From contig JASSKH010000023.1 of the NCBI GenBank assembly GCA_031763025.1, forward strand, positions 4,057,501-4,121,500: a DNA stretch of 64,000 nucleotides. The letters are read 5' to 3'. This DNA comes from Macrocystis pyrifera (Eukaryota > Sar > Phaeophyceae > Laminariales > Laminariaceae). Position numbers and translations under genes: made by a program. Under the pieces are notes generated by a model. That model made no database searches. It had not been told where the DNA came from and was given only the letters and a program-made list of their open reading frames with translations. The first letter of the stretch is position 1, and each line of letters starts with the position of its first letter. This document shows, one piece after another, positions 12,301-20,090 of the stretch.

Positions 12301-15300
12301 AGTTTTAAGCTTTATGCGTGTACACAAGGGGCTACGCCGGCGGCCTGGGCGGCCGCCGGTCGCAGACTCGCGTGAAGGGAGTGTGAAGCAGAGGAGTAGG
12401 AGGAGGCTGGGCCGAGACTCGATGCCAGGAGATTGAGAGCGTGCGCTTTGCAGTCCACCCTGAGAAATGTGAAGTTATTGTACGTCTTCATAAATAATAA
12501 CAGCGAATTGAGAAAAAGAAAAGGCGGCAGAATGCTGACGATTACTTGCCGATAGAACCGAAAAGCGGCGGAATCCTAGAAGGCGGTGTAACCAACTTCT
12601 AACTCAGGGAGTACGCGATGCCGACAGCGCAGCTCCATAGAAAGGTGCCGTCACAGCAGCTGCTGTAGCAGTACTGCTGCAGCTGTACATCTCCGTAGCC
12701 ACGTAGTACAGCTCCACTGCTACTGCCGCTGTACGATAGCGTACACACCAAGAGTGCTGCTAGCCGTCATAAGTGCTGCTGGCTGTAGGTAATATGCGAT
12801 CTCTCTCATACATCCCCGGCATATTTTTTTATGGGTGGCAGTTCTCAACTGAGCCTGGGTGGCATGTGCTATCGGGGCGTTCCATCGATGTCCCAGATAC
12901 AGCCACCAGCGCATGCCCCCACAATGGCGACGCCACCCGGGTAGCTGACCCTCCCCATGGGTTGGAGGTCGCAGAGGACGTGCCGGAAAGAACTACGCGA
13001 ATGCATACACGCTGTCGAGAGACCATGGGCCAAAACACTGACAGAGCAGGGATTTTCGGAGATTCCTTCGTAGATCTCAACGTCAAGGCTTCGTGCAGGC
13101 GCTACAGCGCTGAGCGGGCGGATCCTCCGACGCCGAGCGGTTCAGGCGTGGAGGGGGCACGCCCCGGCGAAGAAAAACCGCGCGGAAAGACGGTCAGAGG
13201 CGGGAGAGATCCGCCGACCAAAAACTGATCGGATCAGGCTGAGGATCATAGGAATATGTATCCGTCCGCTGGAGCTTAACAAAAAAAAACGAAATAGTAC
13301 ACGATCACGCGCTCGGAGAAGCATGACCACCAAGCACGCACACACTTGTAACAAAAAGCCGAAGCTCGCAGCGTTTCAGAGAGTAGGAAACAACCTCTGC
13401 TCACTACGATCGGCTCGGTCTGGCCCGGTCCGGTCCGGTCCGGTCCGGTTCGCCTAAGCTCCCAACCAACCATTCACGAACGAAGGAACACATACTAGGT
13501 GAACCTTAAGACAACTTCAAGACGGAAAAAAAAATAAAATCAAGACACTTACTGCTGTACACACGAATATAGACATATCCCCTCCCCCCGCTCCCCGAAT
13601 CGCTCTTTCTAGAGGCCGTAGAAACCTTTCACCTCGCGATTACCGACAGAAGAACCGGCCCCCACTTCTCCTCCTCCTCCTCCTCGCGGTGACGCCGGCG
13701 CCAACGCCCCCCCACCTGATCCGATGCCAGTACCTCACGAGCAAGGCGCAGGAGGTTGTACACGGCACGGTCGCGTCCCTTAAGGTCTGAATCGGCAGCC
13801 TTCAACCCATCCAAAGGGTAGGGGTAGGACAGCGCCAACACGAGTTTCTCGGGCGCGTCGGCGGCTTTCGAAAAAGTTCGAAGGCGGGAGGGAGGGAGAG
13901 ATGATTGAAAAGGGTCGGGGTCGACACACCCATAAAAGATGATCGATAGCGGGCAAGAGAGGGAGGGAGGCAGGGAGGCAGAGGCGGGGTGGGGATTGGA
14001 GTGGAAGCGTCCTTAGGCGAGTCGGTAAGCACGGTTCCCGAAAGGTGAGGATTGAACGGTATGAGTCTGGTCAAGCAACGTGCGAACACTTGCGGTCGGA
14101 AAAAAGGAAACAAGTAAAGTGCTGGCGGGGCCCACAGACGTACTACGGGTTGTGTGTGGCCTGGGCTGGCAATTCCAGAACATCCGCCTCGGCAGGCACA
14201 TAGTGGCGGAACAATTGGCGATATCACACGACCTAATGAAAAGGGACGAAATGATGACATACTTCTCGCACTATTCTCACCGAGCGCATTCTCCGGGAGG
14301 GGGGGGGGGGGTCGGGCAAGAAGGGTAGGCTGGTACAACATGTACGCGCACCACTTCCATGGTCTATTATTCCGTTTCGTTTTTATTACATGTGCGTATT
14401 CTTCCTTGAAAAAACAAAAAACAACAACAACAACAACAGCTGTGAGATCGAGGATTTCGTCGAGCAACTCATCTCAAGGACTCACCACTTTCACGGTCTA
14501 CGTTTCATTCCGATCATCAGGCATATTGTATCACCGTGGGCGGGAATATAAGGCGCATTTAGACAATATTATGAACACCAAGCGGTCCCAACATTTACGG
14601 CGAGAGTGTTACAGTTGTTCTTTTATACGCAGTAGAAAACATCAGCTGTGAGATATTCATGGAGGATCTCGTCGAAACTTGAACTCCGTCTTCGCAATGT
14701 GTGCCTGAATACTTCGATTTTTATCTTCACTGCTTATCTCCCCTTCACACAATGTATCACCGAATTGTGCTTCGCGCGAAATCCCGCACAACGACGAAAA
14801 AAACGACCGATCGATCGAGGGGGGGGGGGAAAATCCGAACCAACCCCCCCCCCCCCCCCCCCCGCACAGGCCGTTCGTAGCCCGCCGCGGACGCCGACTG
14901 ACGCGTGTACACACCTTTGCTGCTCGAAAACATTTGGAAAACGAAAAAAACGTGTTTCGACTGTAGTAGATGTACGCGTACATGTGCAACATACGCATGT
15001 GTACCGATGGCATGTTTGCTCGAAAACAAAACAAAAAATCGTGGTCCACGTGCATACACACCGACAGCGTGCTTGCTCGAGTTCAAAACGAGAATGGTTG
15101 TTCTCGTGCCGGATGCATCGCACTCACCGACCGACCACTCCCGCACGAGATCGGCGATGTCCCGGACATGCGACGCGGTCGCCGGCTGGGGTACCTCGGG
15201 GGGGTTCGTAAACACCGCCCTTCGCCTTCTGAGCGCAGCTGCTAGCGCATTTGCCGCCGTCACCGCCTGCTCCTGAGCGATTATTGTAGTCATCCCCATC

Positions 15301-18300
15301 GCTTGCTACTCAAGAGCGGGGGGAAAAAAAAACACAAAAACAAGGCGTGCGGTGACGGTGACGCAAGGGAAAGGGCAAGGGCAAGAACAAGAGCAGGGAC
15401 AACAGCAAAGGGCGAGAGCGAGGGCAAGAGCAGAGGGGAGATCAAGAACAAAGGCAGGAGCGAGAGAGCAAGAGCGAGAGCAGTAACAAGGGCAGCAGCA
15501 AGCACAGCGGCAGTAGCAACTACAAGCGCGCGGATAGACGCTCAAGCCAAGCCGATACGCCGCTTACTCGCCGTGCGCGCCCCGGCGGTACAGGGCGGCG
15601 CAACACACACCTACCCTGGCATACACGAGAGAGACAAAAAGAAAAACGTGTGACCTCAGACGCGGGCACGGATCGACCACAGGGAACAAGCAACGAACGC
15701 GTTCCTCCATCCGCCGGACCCAAACTTACCGAACGGCTTCCCCTTTCCATTTTGACGCGCTCCGTGCGTGTACTACCATGGACGCTTTCACGGCAACACC
15801 TACAACCTCTCCAGCAACGAGCCACCGCACTCGTAGGCGGTAACTGTGACCACGGCTCATTGTTCATAATGAATGCCACTTCAAAGGGAAAACCTTTCAC
15901 GAGTTATTGAGCACCGGAAAGTTAGAAAAGAAATATGGCCAAAAAAAAAACGTACCTATGTATAAAATTAAAAAATCGTAGCGCGTTGATTCGTCGAATG
16001 ATCAGAAAGGAAGGCCGCCATGCAAACCCACCTTGCCGGAAACCGATTGAGCCATAGCCTCCGTGGGGGAGGACGCAAAAGCTCCAGCCCCAGTACCCCC
16101 CCCACCTCCTCCACCCCCGCAAGACGCAGGCGAAAAAAACGCGGAATCTCCCTCCAGCCATTCCCGCGATTCGCTCTTGGTCATCGAGTCGGGCATTTGC
16201 CTTTGAGACCGGCCGGCCGCCTCCATCTGCATGTTGATGCCGCCTATGCTGACTCTGCCGCGAGGGCTTGACTTCGCGCGTTGAAGGCTGTACACGAGGG
16301 TAAGCAGGCGGCCGCGAGTGACCTGGGACAGCTCGCGCTCGCAGTCCGTGTAAAACGCAGTGTAGTACATGTCGGGACCTGTTGCACGAAAGAACGGACA
16401 GACAGACAGATAGGGGGGGGGGGGGGGGGGGGCAAGAGGGGGGCACTCGTGTCATGCATGGCCGTCGTCATACTATCACAGGCCCTCACATCCCGTTTAC
16501 AATGCCGGGACGGAGCAGGTCGGGTTTCCAGCGACCAGAGGGGGGGCGTATCGACGGCAGGAACTTGGAATATGTTAGATTATACCGCGCGCGTAGTTTG
16601 CCCATCGGGGGTAAAAGGCTGCACACCTCAGGGCAGGTATTCATCTACTGAAGATCATTCAGCTCCTCGCGTGCCGTTGCGAAGAGGTTGTCGCAGCTTC
16701 TGCACCTGTGTACCGGCCCAACCCAGGAAAAACGTGGATCTACTCTTGCGGGGGACCATATTAAATAGGATCTACGGTACACACAAACACCTACATATTT
16801 CGCTATTTTTACTTACATTATTTGGTCCTATTTACTATGCCCCCGGTAATAACTGCTGTGCAAGATTGTACGGGTCCCACTCCGGCAACGCGAGCTATCA
16901 TAGGAGGGAACATCTCCTGCCTCGAAACTATCCAGCATCATTAGGTGGGAATCGATGCCCTGTTCGAGGCATGAAAGGATGTGCTGCTGCTTTTCTCGCC
17001 CGAACCATTTTCTATTTGACAATCTATTGTTGTGGCTGTTGTTGTTAGCGTTGTGCTCACGTAAACCCATCGCAACAATATATACAAACAGTGAATAAAT
17101 ATACAGTTATCTTGGTCCGTGCTAACGACACAGGCCCCGACAAGTATTGTACCGCACCGAGCCCCCGACGACCGGGTGTCCTTATCGATTACCGCTGCGT
17201 AATACCGCGCGACCAACCCGTTCTCTTGCTACTCCCGTCCCTCTCTCCTCCCTGCCCTCCCCCCCCCCCCCGCAGATTTCCTACTCGAGCGTTAGGTGTC
17301 CTTTTCCTCCTCCCCCTCTTCCTCCTCCTGTTGCTGTTGCCAACCGTTCGTTTTCTCCCAGTACGCCTGTTCACTGTGGCGCTTACGCAACCCTGCGGAC
17401 CGCACCGCGCCTCAGCGCTGTACCTCACCGCATAATATTGCACAATCCGGACAGATCACGATGTACTATATATAGATCATCTAGATTGTCTACGTAAGAT
17501 CTGGATCTTAAACAACATGCCGTTATGAAACGCTGTGCGAAGGATCTGTACCGAACAGATCCAACCCAGGAACCATGTGCTATGCACCGTAGATGATCCA
17601 GATTATCCCACCCGGCAACATGAGCTAGTAATAAGTCATGACAATATACCTGCCCTGAATTACATCCAGATTTTATGAAGTGGGGATCTGATCTATCTCA
17701 TCTGATTTATCTGACTATCTGATCTATCTGATTTGATCTATCGCATTTACCTAATCTGTCCGATGTAGGGAACATTCCCGGCGACGACCGCAGAACACCC
17801 AAGTGCACATCGCGACAGGCGCCGTACAAAAAAAACTCCCGGACTTGTCGGTCCTTGCCCAGCCTACACGGATCCATAGCGCTCGCCAACTACCATACTA
17901 CTACTTCGAAGTAATATATCATCATTATGGGGGACGATACCAATCAGAACCCACAATGGACCCCAAAACCGTACGAGGTATATACTCCGACATTTTGTTA
18001 TCAGCGCTATGTAACGTCTCTTGGAACAACCTTTCCGGTGCTTCGGAGGTGAAAAAGAGTAAACAAAAAGGAATCAGGGCTTTTCGCGGGTCAGCAAGTT
18101 TCTGAATTCCAGTCGGTTCGGTTCGGCTCGGTTCGGTTCCGTTCGGTTCGGGTCGAGTCGCCCTTACCCTTGCCCGACTTGACCTGGCCCGCGAGGTTTG
18201 ACCCGACCCGCGCACAGGCCTGGAAAAAAAAATGGAGACTACAGAACCGAGTCACTCAAAGCAGCCGAGCTGCAGGGGTACATACGTGTGTCCGAACTAC

Positions 18301-19473
18301 TGCCGTGCGTACAATCTACCAGGTAAGCAGCTGCAACATAAAAAAAAAAAAAAAAAAATGCCTGGTACGTGTAAACGACTCGACTGCTGTCGCATGTTGC
18401 TTTCCCCAAGGCAGTCAAGTCAAGTCAAGCCAGCCGCTTGCTAACATAGGACTCCTCGTACATACAGCACCACTTCTCGGTCGCTACGTACGACAGTCAG
18501 TCGCCGTAAACGGAGGTGACCGAAAGGGGTCACCAGCTCCACATCGCGCCTATGAATAGTCTATCTCTATATCTCACGAATATATACCGCATCACACACG
18601 TCATAAGAATAACAACACACACACCCTGGGACAAACTTTCCGAGACCAGTTTTTTCTCCGAAAAAACTACGGTAGGCGGCAGCAGCAGGGCACACACAAC
18701 AACAACAACAACGGCGTGGGGAAGTGTGAGAGATCTCGCCCGACATCTACCTACCTTCCCACGAGACACACCTCTCGGAGTTTGCACCCTCTCCCCAGCG
18801 CGGAAAGCGCTCCGAGGGGGTGTGTCGTCTCATCACCTGTGTGATACGGTATATATACCAGCACCAGGGATGCGTACCACGGTGGAGGAGACCTATATTT
18901 TCTGAGGCTCTTCTCCATGCGTACGGGGGGGGGTCTTGACCTCCCCCGAAACTTGATTTTGAGAAAACTGCGCCGGATGAACATACCCTATTCATGGGTA
19001 TATGTATATGTATATGTATACGTATATGTATATGCATATGTATATGTATACGTATATGTATATGCATATGTATATGTATATATATGTCACACGAATAGTA
19101 GCGCAAAAACACTTTTTCGTAAAATGGCATTCCTACGATATTGGGTTAAGAAGCCAGCTCAGTCAGAAAAAAGCGCCACCACCATCGCAACATGCGTCCT
19201 AGGCACGGTCAAGAGCGCTACTCGAGGCCTGCCTGAAAATGCCATGTGACCTCCTCCGCCGAGCCCGCTATTGGCTCCGGCGGCGGCAGCAGCAGCAGCA
19301 GCAGCAGCAGCGTGAGCGCCAGCAACGCCGGCGGGAGTGCCCAGTGGTGGGGGCGGCGGCGGCAAAGAAGGGTCGAAGACTTTGAACACTCCCCTTCGAC
19401 GTCCAAGCCCGACGGAAGCTGGAACATGAGTGTCGCGAACACCTCCGGCGAGTCGTCGCTCTCCCTCCCCTCG
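538..19473 (-). CDS. Split gene: large 2-oxoglutarate/Fe(II) oxygenase-like protein (5' and 3' incomplete)
   Basis: Host gene read from nine exons on the minus strand, listed separately. Seen directly: every junction from 16378 to 538 has an AG acceptor and GT donor and keeps phase (0-0, 1-2 or 2-1), giving about 1,030 codons without a stop. The order of conserved segments is FATLMFQLPS, then YYTAFYTDCEREL with LVYSL, then APEKLVLALSYPY with DLKGRDRA, then RFYTRAAIVCWPRSKRSAVEME, then a long C-terminal part with a CVTC pair and RPFLDNP. From memory of the family, this is the order in long protist 2OG-Fe(II) oxygenase-superfamily proteins (HRDTEK...FATLVVQLPS, HYAAHYADVEHEV...GYRLALVYNL, KGADR, WPKS). 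The function of that family is poorly known; hydroxylation is inferred only from the fold. Odd features: the distal His of EHEV is Arg here, and the GYR arginine position is Leu. Exons upstream of 19.5 kb and the last exon below 538 were not found. Confidence 0.85.
4317..4411. mobile_element. MITE-1 copy 2
   Basis: Same inverted ends (one base short in the left G run), TA flanks, in the 3.8-kb intron between exons i and j. Confidence 0.88.
4768..5133. mobile_element. MITE-4 copy A, carrying MITE-1 copy 3
   Basis: Inverted ends rich in ACACACCCCC / GGGTGTGTGCTATCTCATCACCC. Related to 18581-18855 and 40066-40318 in both ends and in a middle CGCACACAAC segment. Confidence 0.6.
5012..5119. mobile_element. 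MITE-1 copy 3, inserted in MITE-4 copy A
   Basis: Full inverted ends, TA flanks. The surrounding sequence reads TCATCACCC-TA-[MITE-1]-TA-GTGTGG, and the empty site TCATCACCCTAGTGTG is present in MITE-4 copy C near 40300. Confidence 0.9.
5815..5913. mobile_element. MITE-2 copy a (palindromic, about 99 bp)
   Basis: Almost the whole element is an inverted repeat: CCCGTTTGGGGGACAAAC on the left, GTTTGTCCCCAAAAACGG on the right, loop TACTTAGAATTAGAGTG. It ends in AAAAGGGTTAA. Uninterrupted, so it gives the empty site for MITE-1 copies 4 and 9. Confidence 0.8.
6136..6307 (-). CDS. Exon i of the 2OG-oxygenase-like gene
   Basis: 172 bp. Acceptor TTTTCTTTTCTTCCGGAACAG|GAGTGCC with a good pyrimidine tract; donor CCGTCAG|GTGATG. 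Phase 2 in, phase 0 out. The join to exon h recreates WPRSKRSAVEME, matching the family's WPKS..AVE block across an intron of 2.1 kb. It continues with VLARLQKVLSLDD and TTVLALARQ, probably helical. Confidence 0.88.
6337..6412 (+). repeat. (CAGG)n tetranucleotide array
   Basis: About 18 GGCA/CAGG units with a few CAAG variants, then CAGA units, close to the acceptor of exon i in the intron. Confidence 0.95.
6652..6880 (+). repeat. Two tandem copies of a 125-bp sequence
   Basis: GGGGCCGAGAA(A/C)GCCCGA opens both copies (6653 and 6777), each ending in AGAACA...CGCCAAAAAAAA and CGAAACAC. Clearly duplicated, diverged. Confidence 0.75.
7385..7443 (+). repeat. Poly(G/C)-anchored repeat, copy 1 (C tail)
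   Basis: GCCTACGACTACGGCCATGC followed by ATGATAATGATTACA and a run of about 23 C. The reverse form is seen at 24290 and 60600. Confidence 0.55.
7610..7686 (-). repeat. Poly(G/C)-anchored repeat, copy 2
   Basis: G run of about 15, then CGTACTCATTTGTTGCTTGC, then GACCACGCATCCCTTTCGAGACGGAGC. Near-identical body to copy 3. Confidence 0.6.
8055..8271. mobile_element. MITE-2 copy b, split by MITE-1
   Basis: Left arm TTAACCCTTTTCGGACTGCA..., right arm ...CAGTTCAAAAAGGGTTA, with MITE-1 copy 4 in the loop TA. Confidence 0.82.
8101..8208. mobile_element. MITE-1 copy 4, inserted in MITE-2 copy b
   Basis: TA-flanked copy sitting in the loop of the palindromic MITE-2. Comparison with the uninterrupted MITE-2 at 5815 shows the target TA duplicated. 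Confidence 0.9.
8428..8672 (-). CDS. Exon h of the 2OG-oxygenase-like gene
   Basis: 245 bp. Acceptor CCGTCAAG|ATACTC, donor CTAAAAG|GTGATA, with an in-frame stop directly after the donor. Phase 0 in, phase 2 out. Encodes ALSDLENAHDDILFRGPEAV, an Ala/Gly-rich linker and ARFYTRAAIVCWPRSK. The last part matches the family block of the type TTYHRYxxVxWPKS. Confidence 0.85.
9221..9290 (+). repeat. Poly(G) run of about 70
   Basis: Uninterrupted G run, the longest in the window, directly before the CGTACTCATTTGTTGC segment of the poly(G)-anchored repeat. Exact length may be unreliable. Confidence 0.9.
9221..9357 (-). repeat. Poly(G/C)-anchored repeat, copy 3
   Basis: The 70-G run followed by the same body as copy 2 and ending GAGACGGAGC, then a (GC)n and a second G run (9367-9397). 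Confidence 0.6.
9765..10555 (+). repeat. 22-bp palindromic minisatellite with 162-bp higher-order repeat
   Basis: Unit GGTAAGAAGGCATGCCTTGT plus two bases; each unit holds the 12-bp palindrome AAGGCATGCCTT. Variants (TATG, GTGTG, ACG) recur in blocks. The marker AAGGCAAGAAGG occurs at 9897, 10059 and 10221, a spacing of exactly 162 bp. After about 10320 the units degenerate. Because 22 is not a multiple of three, all minus frames stay open, so the ORFs here are artefacts. Confidence 0.92.
10676..10771 (-). CDS. Exon g of the 2OG-oxygenase-like gene (96 bp)
   Basis: Acceptor TTATTATAG|GTGGAG, donor ACCCAG|GTGGGT. 32 codons, phase 0 at both ends. The peptide ends RLPDDFLPVDVGTQ, and joined to the next exon reads VDVGTQILHSGG, a plausible continuous beta-strand segment. 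One alternative frame hits a stop at once, which favours the phase chosen. Confidence 0.75.
10772..11100 (-). other. Intron f-g, 0.33 kb
   Basis: Short intron with several A runs (10800-10960), which are T-rich on the coding strand near the acceptor. Nothing else seen. Confidence 0.65.
11101..11181 (-). CDS. Exon f of the 2OG-oxygenase-like gene (81 bp)
   Basis: Acceptor CTGGTAG|TGTCGC after a T-rich tract and donor GCGCAG|GTGAGA, a near-consensus site. Exactly 27 codons, phase 0 at both ends, open in the required frame. The encoded peptide (CRTAGRTGTCFTTG...) has no motif I recognise. The call rests on splice sites and phase, so this exon is less sure than its neighbours. Confidence 0.6.
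11182..13715 (-). other. Intron e-f, 2.5 kb
   Basis: Contains repeat family A copy 1 and a CTGCTG-rich part (11520-11760). A forward ORF at 11275-12018 looks compositional. A GGTCC run lies at 13410-13450. Confidence 0.65.
12325..13255 (+). repeat. Repeat family A, copy 1 (uninterrupted)
   Basis: About 930 bp, about 85-90% identical by eye to three separated pieces at 36930-39848. The left end is AAGGGGCTACGCCGGCGG followed by a GC hairpin; the right part has an open stretch (GRSIDVPDT..., PPTPSGSGV...) of unknown value. A CTG/CAG hairpin cluster lies at 12655-12790. It serves as empty site for the two insertions in copy 2. Confidence 0.8.
13716..13864 (-). CDS. Exon e of the 2OG-oxygenase-like gene
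   Basis: 149 bp, acceptor CGAAAG|CCGCC, donor GATCAG|GTGGGG; phase 1 in, phase 0 out. Encodes APEKLVLALSYPYPLDG, then SDLKGRDRAVYNLLRLA, a clear match to the family block of the type PIALLLEHEYT...LKGxDRxRxxLL. It is one of the strongest family signatures in the gene. Confidence 0.9.
13865..15127 (-). other. Intron d-e, 1.3 kb
   Basis: G and C runs at 14302, 14820 and 14847, a (CAA)n tract near 14422. Overlapping ORFs on both strands show no family match. Confidence 0.6.
15128..15305 (-). CDS. Exon d of the 2OG-oxygenase-like gene
   Basis: 178 bp, acceptor TTGAGTAG|CAAGCG after a T-rich tract, donor GTCG|GTGAGT (consensus). Phase 0 in, phase 1 out. Encodes an alanine-rich helical stretch (EQAVTAANALAAALRRRR) and ends HVRDIADLVREWSV, the linker before the family's next conserved block. 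Its last base joins the first two of the next exon to make Ala, keeping frame. Confidence 0.85.
15306..16031 (-). other. Intron b-d, 0.73 kb
   Basis: Mostly the purine-rich hexamer tract. A strong donor-like CG|GTAAGT lies on the minus strand near 15735, possibly a skipped or minor exon. Confidence 0.6.
15355..15520 (+). repeat. Purine-rich degenerate GGGCAA/GAGCAA hexamer tract
   Basis: About 165 bp of AAGGGCAAGGGCAAGAACAA-like sequence in the intron between exons b and d. No unit survives cleanly; open frames across it are compositional. Confidence 0.8.
16032..16378 (-). CDS. Exon b of the 2OG-oxygenase-like gene (distal-His strand)
   Basis: 347 bp. The acceptor is preceded by TTCTTTCGTGCAACAG and the donor is AAG|GTGGGT. 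It enters in phase 1 and leaves in phase 0. The start encodes PDMYYTAFYTDCEREL, then TRGRLLTLVYSL, aligned by eye with HYAAHYADVEHEV...SGYRLALVYNL of the family. The iron-ligand His position is Arg (CEREL) and the position ten residues on, normally the 2OG-binding Arg, is Leu. The rest is polar linker with a Gly run of about eight residues. Coding is supported by phase, motif and splice sites together. Confidence 0.88.
16414..16523 (-). repeat. Poly(G/C)-anchored repeat, copy 4
   Basis: G run of about 19, then TGTCATGCATGGCCGTCGTC, CCCTCACATCCC and AATGCCGGGACGGAGC. In the intron between exons a and b. Confidence 0.6.
16746..16849. mobile_element. MITE-1 copy 5 (diverged)
   Basis: Ends TTGCGGGGG and CCCCGGTAA; the left TA flank is lost. 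More diverged than most copies, so probably older. Confidence 0.8.
17556..17692 (-). repeat. SINE-like dispersed repeat, copy 2 (reverse)
   Basis: Reverse-strand match to 118-262 over about 135 bp, roughly 70% identical by eye, in an intron of the same gene. Flanked by a GATCTA/CTGAT-rich stretch (17680-17765). Confidence 0.5.
18112..18225 (-). repeat. GGTTC/GGGTC pentamer repeat, third dispersed block
   Basis: CGGTTCGGTTCGG units, then GACCCGACCCGCGCACAGGCC. The border resembles those of the blocks at 60985 and 63390. A related GGTCC run is at 13410-13450. Confidence 0.7.
18581..18855. mobile_element. MITE-4 copy B
   Basis: 275 bp with inverted ends TATATACCGCATCACAC and GTGTGATACGGTATATA. 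Internal ACACACACCCTGGGAC and GGGGGTGTGTCGTCTCATCA. It lies in the intron between exons a and b. Likely TA target. Confidence 0.65.
18998..19086 (+). repeat. (TATGTA)n microsatellite
   Basis: Hexamer-like TATGTATATG with CGTA and GCATA variants over about 85 bp, in the intron between exons a and b. Confidence 0.92.
19251..19473 (-). CDS. Exon a of the 2OG-oxygenase-like gene
   Basis: Carries FATLMFQLPSG, which matches the FATLVVQLPS strand of the double-stranded beta-helix in this family, followed by GVFKVFD (family GGELVV) and Pro-, Ala- and Gly-rich low complexity encoded by CAG and GGC tracts. The donor at 19250/19251 (GGAG|GTCACA on the minus strand) leaves phase 1, exactly what exon b needs. 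The two conserved halves lie in different frames, separated at a C4 run (19391-19394; G4 on the coding strand), so there is an indel or sequencing error here. The acceptor at 19473/19474 is a guess with a weak pyrimidine tract. In the family HxD lies just before FATL; here the aligned residues read G-R-E if the exon extends that far. Confidence 0.6.
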
Positions 19474-20090
19474 CTGCTCCACGCCACCGCCACCGCCGTC
19501 CGTCGAAACAAAATATTATGGAGGCGTGCAGTTGCGTGCGGACAGATAACAAAACGGCAGCGGAAGATCGTAGAAGGGAAAAAAAAGCACGTAGTGTTAT
19601 GTTCACCCGGAGACCTAATACTGCCACCTACGGTACCACCAGTGACATGGGGGCACAACATACGTTCAGCCACGTTTCGCGGCAAACACCACCTGCGCAC
19701 ATACACTGTACCAGGCAGTTATTAATATCTGATTTAGTGTTGGATATCGTATCGGAAGTTCCGACATAAATAGAAACATCGGACGTCTTTTTTCGCCGCC
19801 CGCCCACCCCCCTCTCTCTCCGCCATCCCCGCCTTTTCTTATGCAGATACTGAACGAAAAGCTTCGGTGTATCAAATATCGAAATCGTATCGAGTACGTT
19901 TCTTTTCCTCGTTTGTCGGTATCGTACGCGTCGAACTCGATTATCTTTCGACATGTACCTGCCCAATACACTGACAAGACTTACAGCAGTGGAGCTCTCC
20001 CTTCCCATCGACCGTTAAAAAACCGACGGAAAAAGAATACAGAAAAAAACGCGGCAAGGGGGGCGAAAAACTATCCTATCCAATATAAAT
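19474..20090. other. Upstream of exon a, nothing assigned
   Basis: Should be intron or contain a missing 5' exon with the HxD motif. No ORF here showed it. Poly-pyrimidine sequence at 19790-19835. Confidence 0.5.

Larger units (their letters stand above)
16379..19250 (-). other. Intron a-b, 2.9 kb
   Basis: Holds a poly(G/C)-anchored repeat, MITE-1 copy 5, the reverse SINE-like copy, a pentamer block, MITE-4 copy B and the TATGTA microsatellite. Small ORFs near 17800-18100 on both strands are unassigned. Confidence 0.65.

Noticed and set aside
15736-15850. Possible extra exon between b and d with a consensus GTAAGT donor
   Set aside because: Fits phase 0-0 with a CACAG acceptor, but the peptide lacks family similarity and direct joining of b to d already works; left as a note only.
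17925-18105. Possible small exons on both strands near 18 kb
   Set aside because: A short ATG-to-GT frame exists on the plus strand but no family match, and it lies inside the intron between exons a and b.
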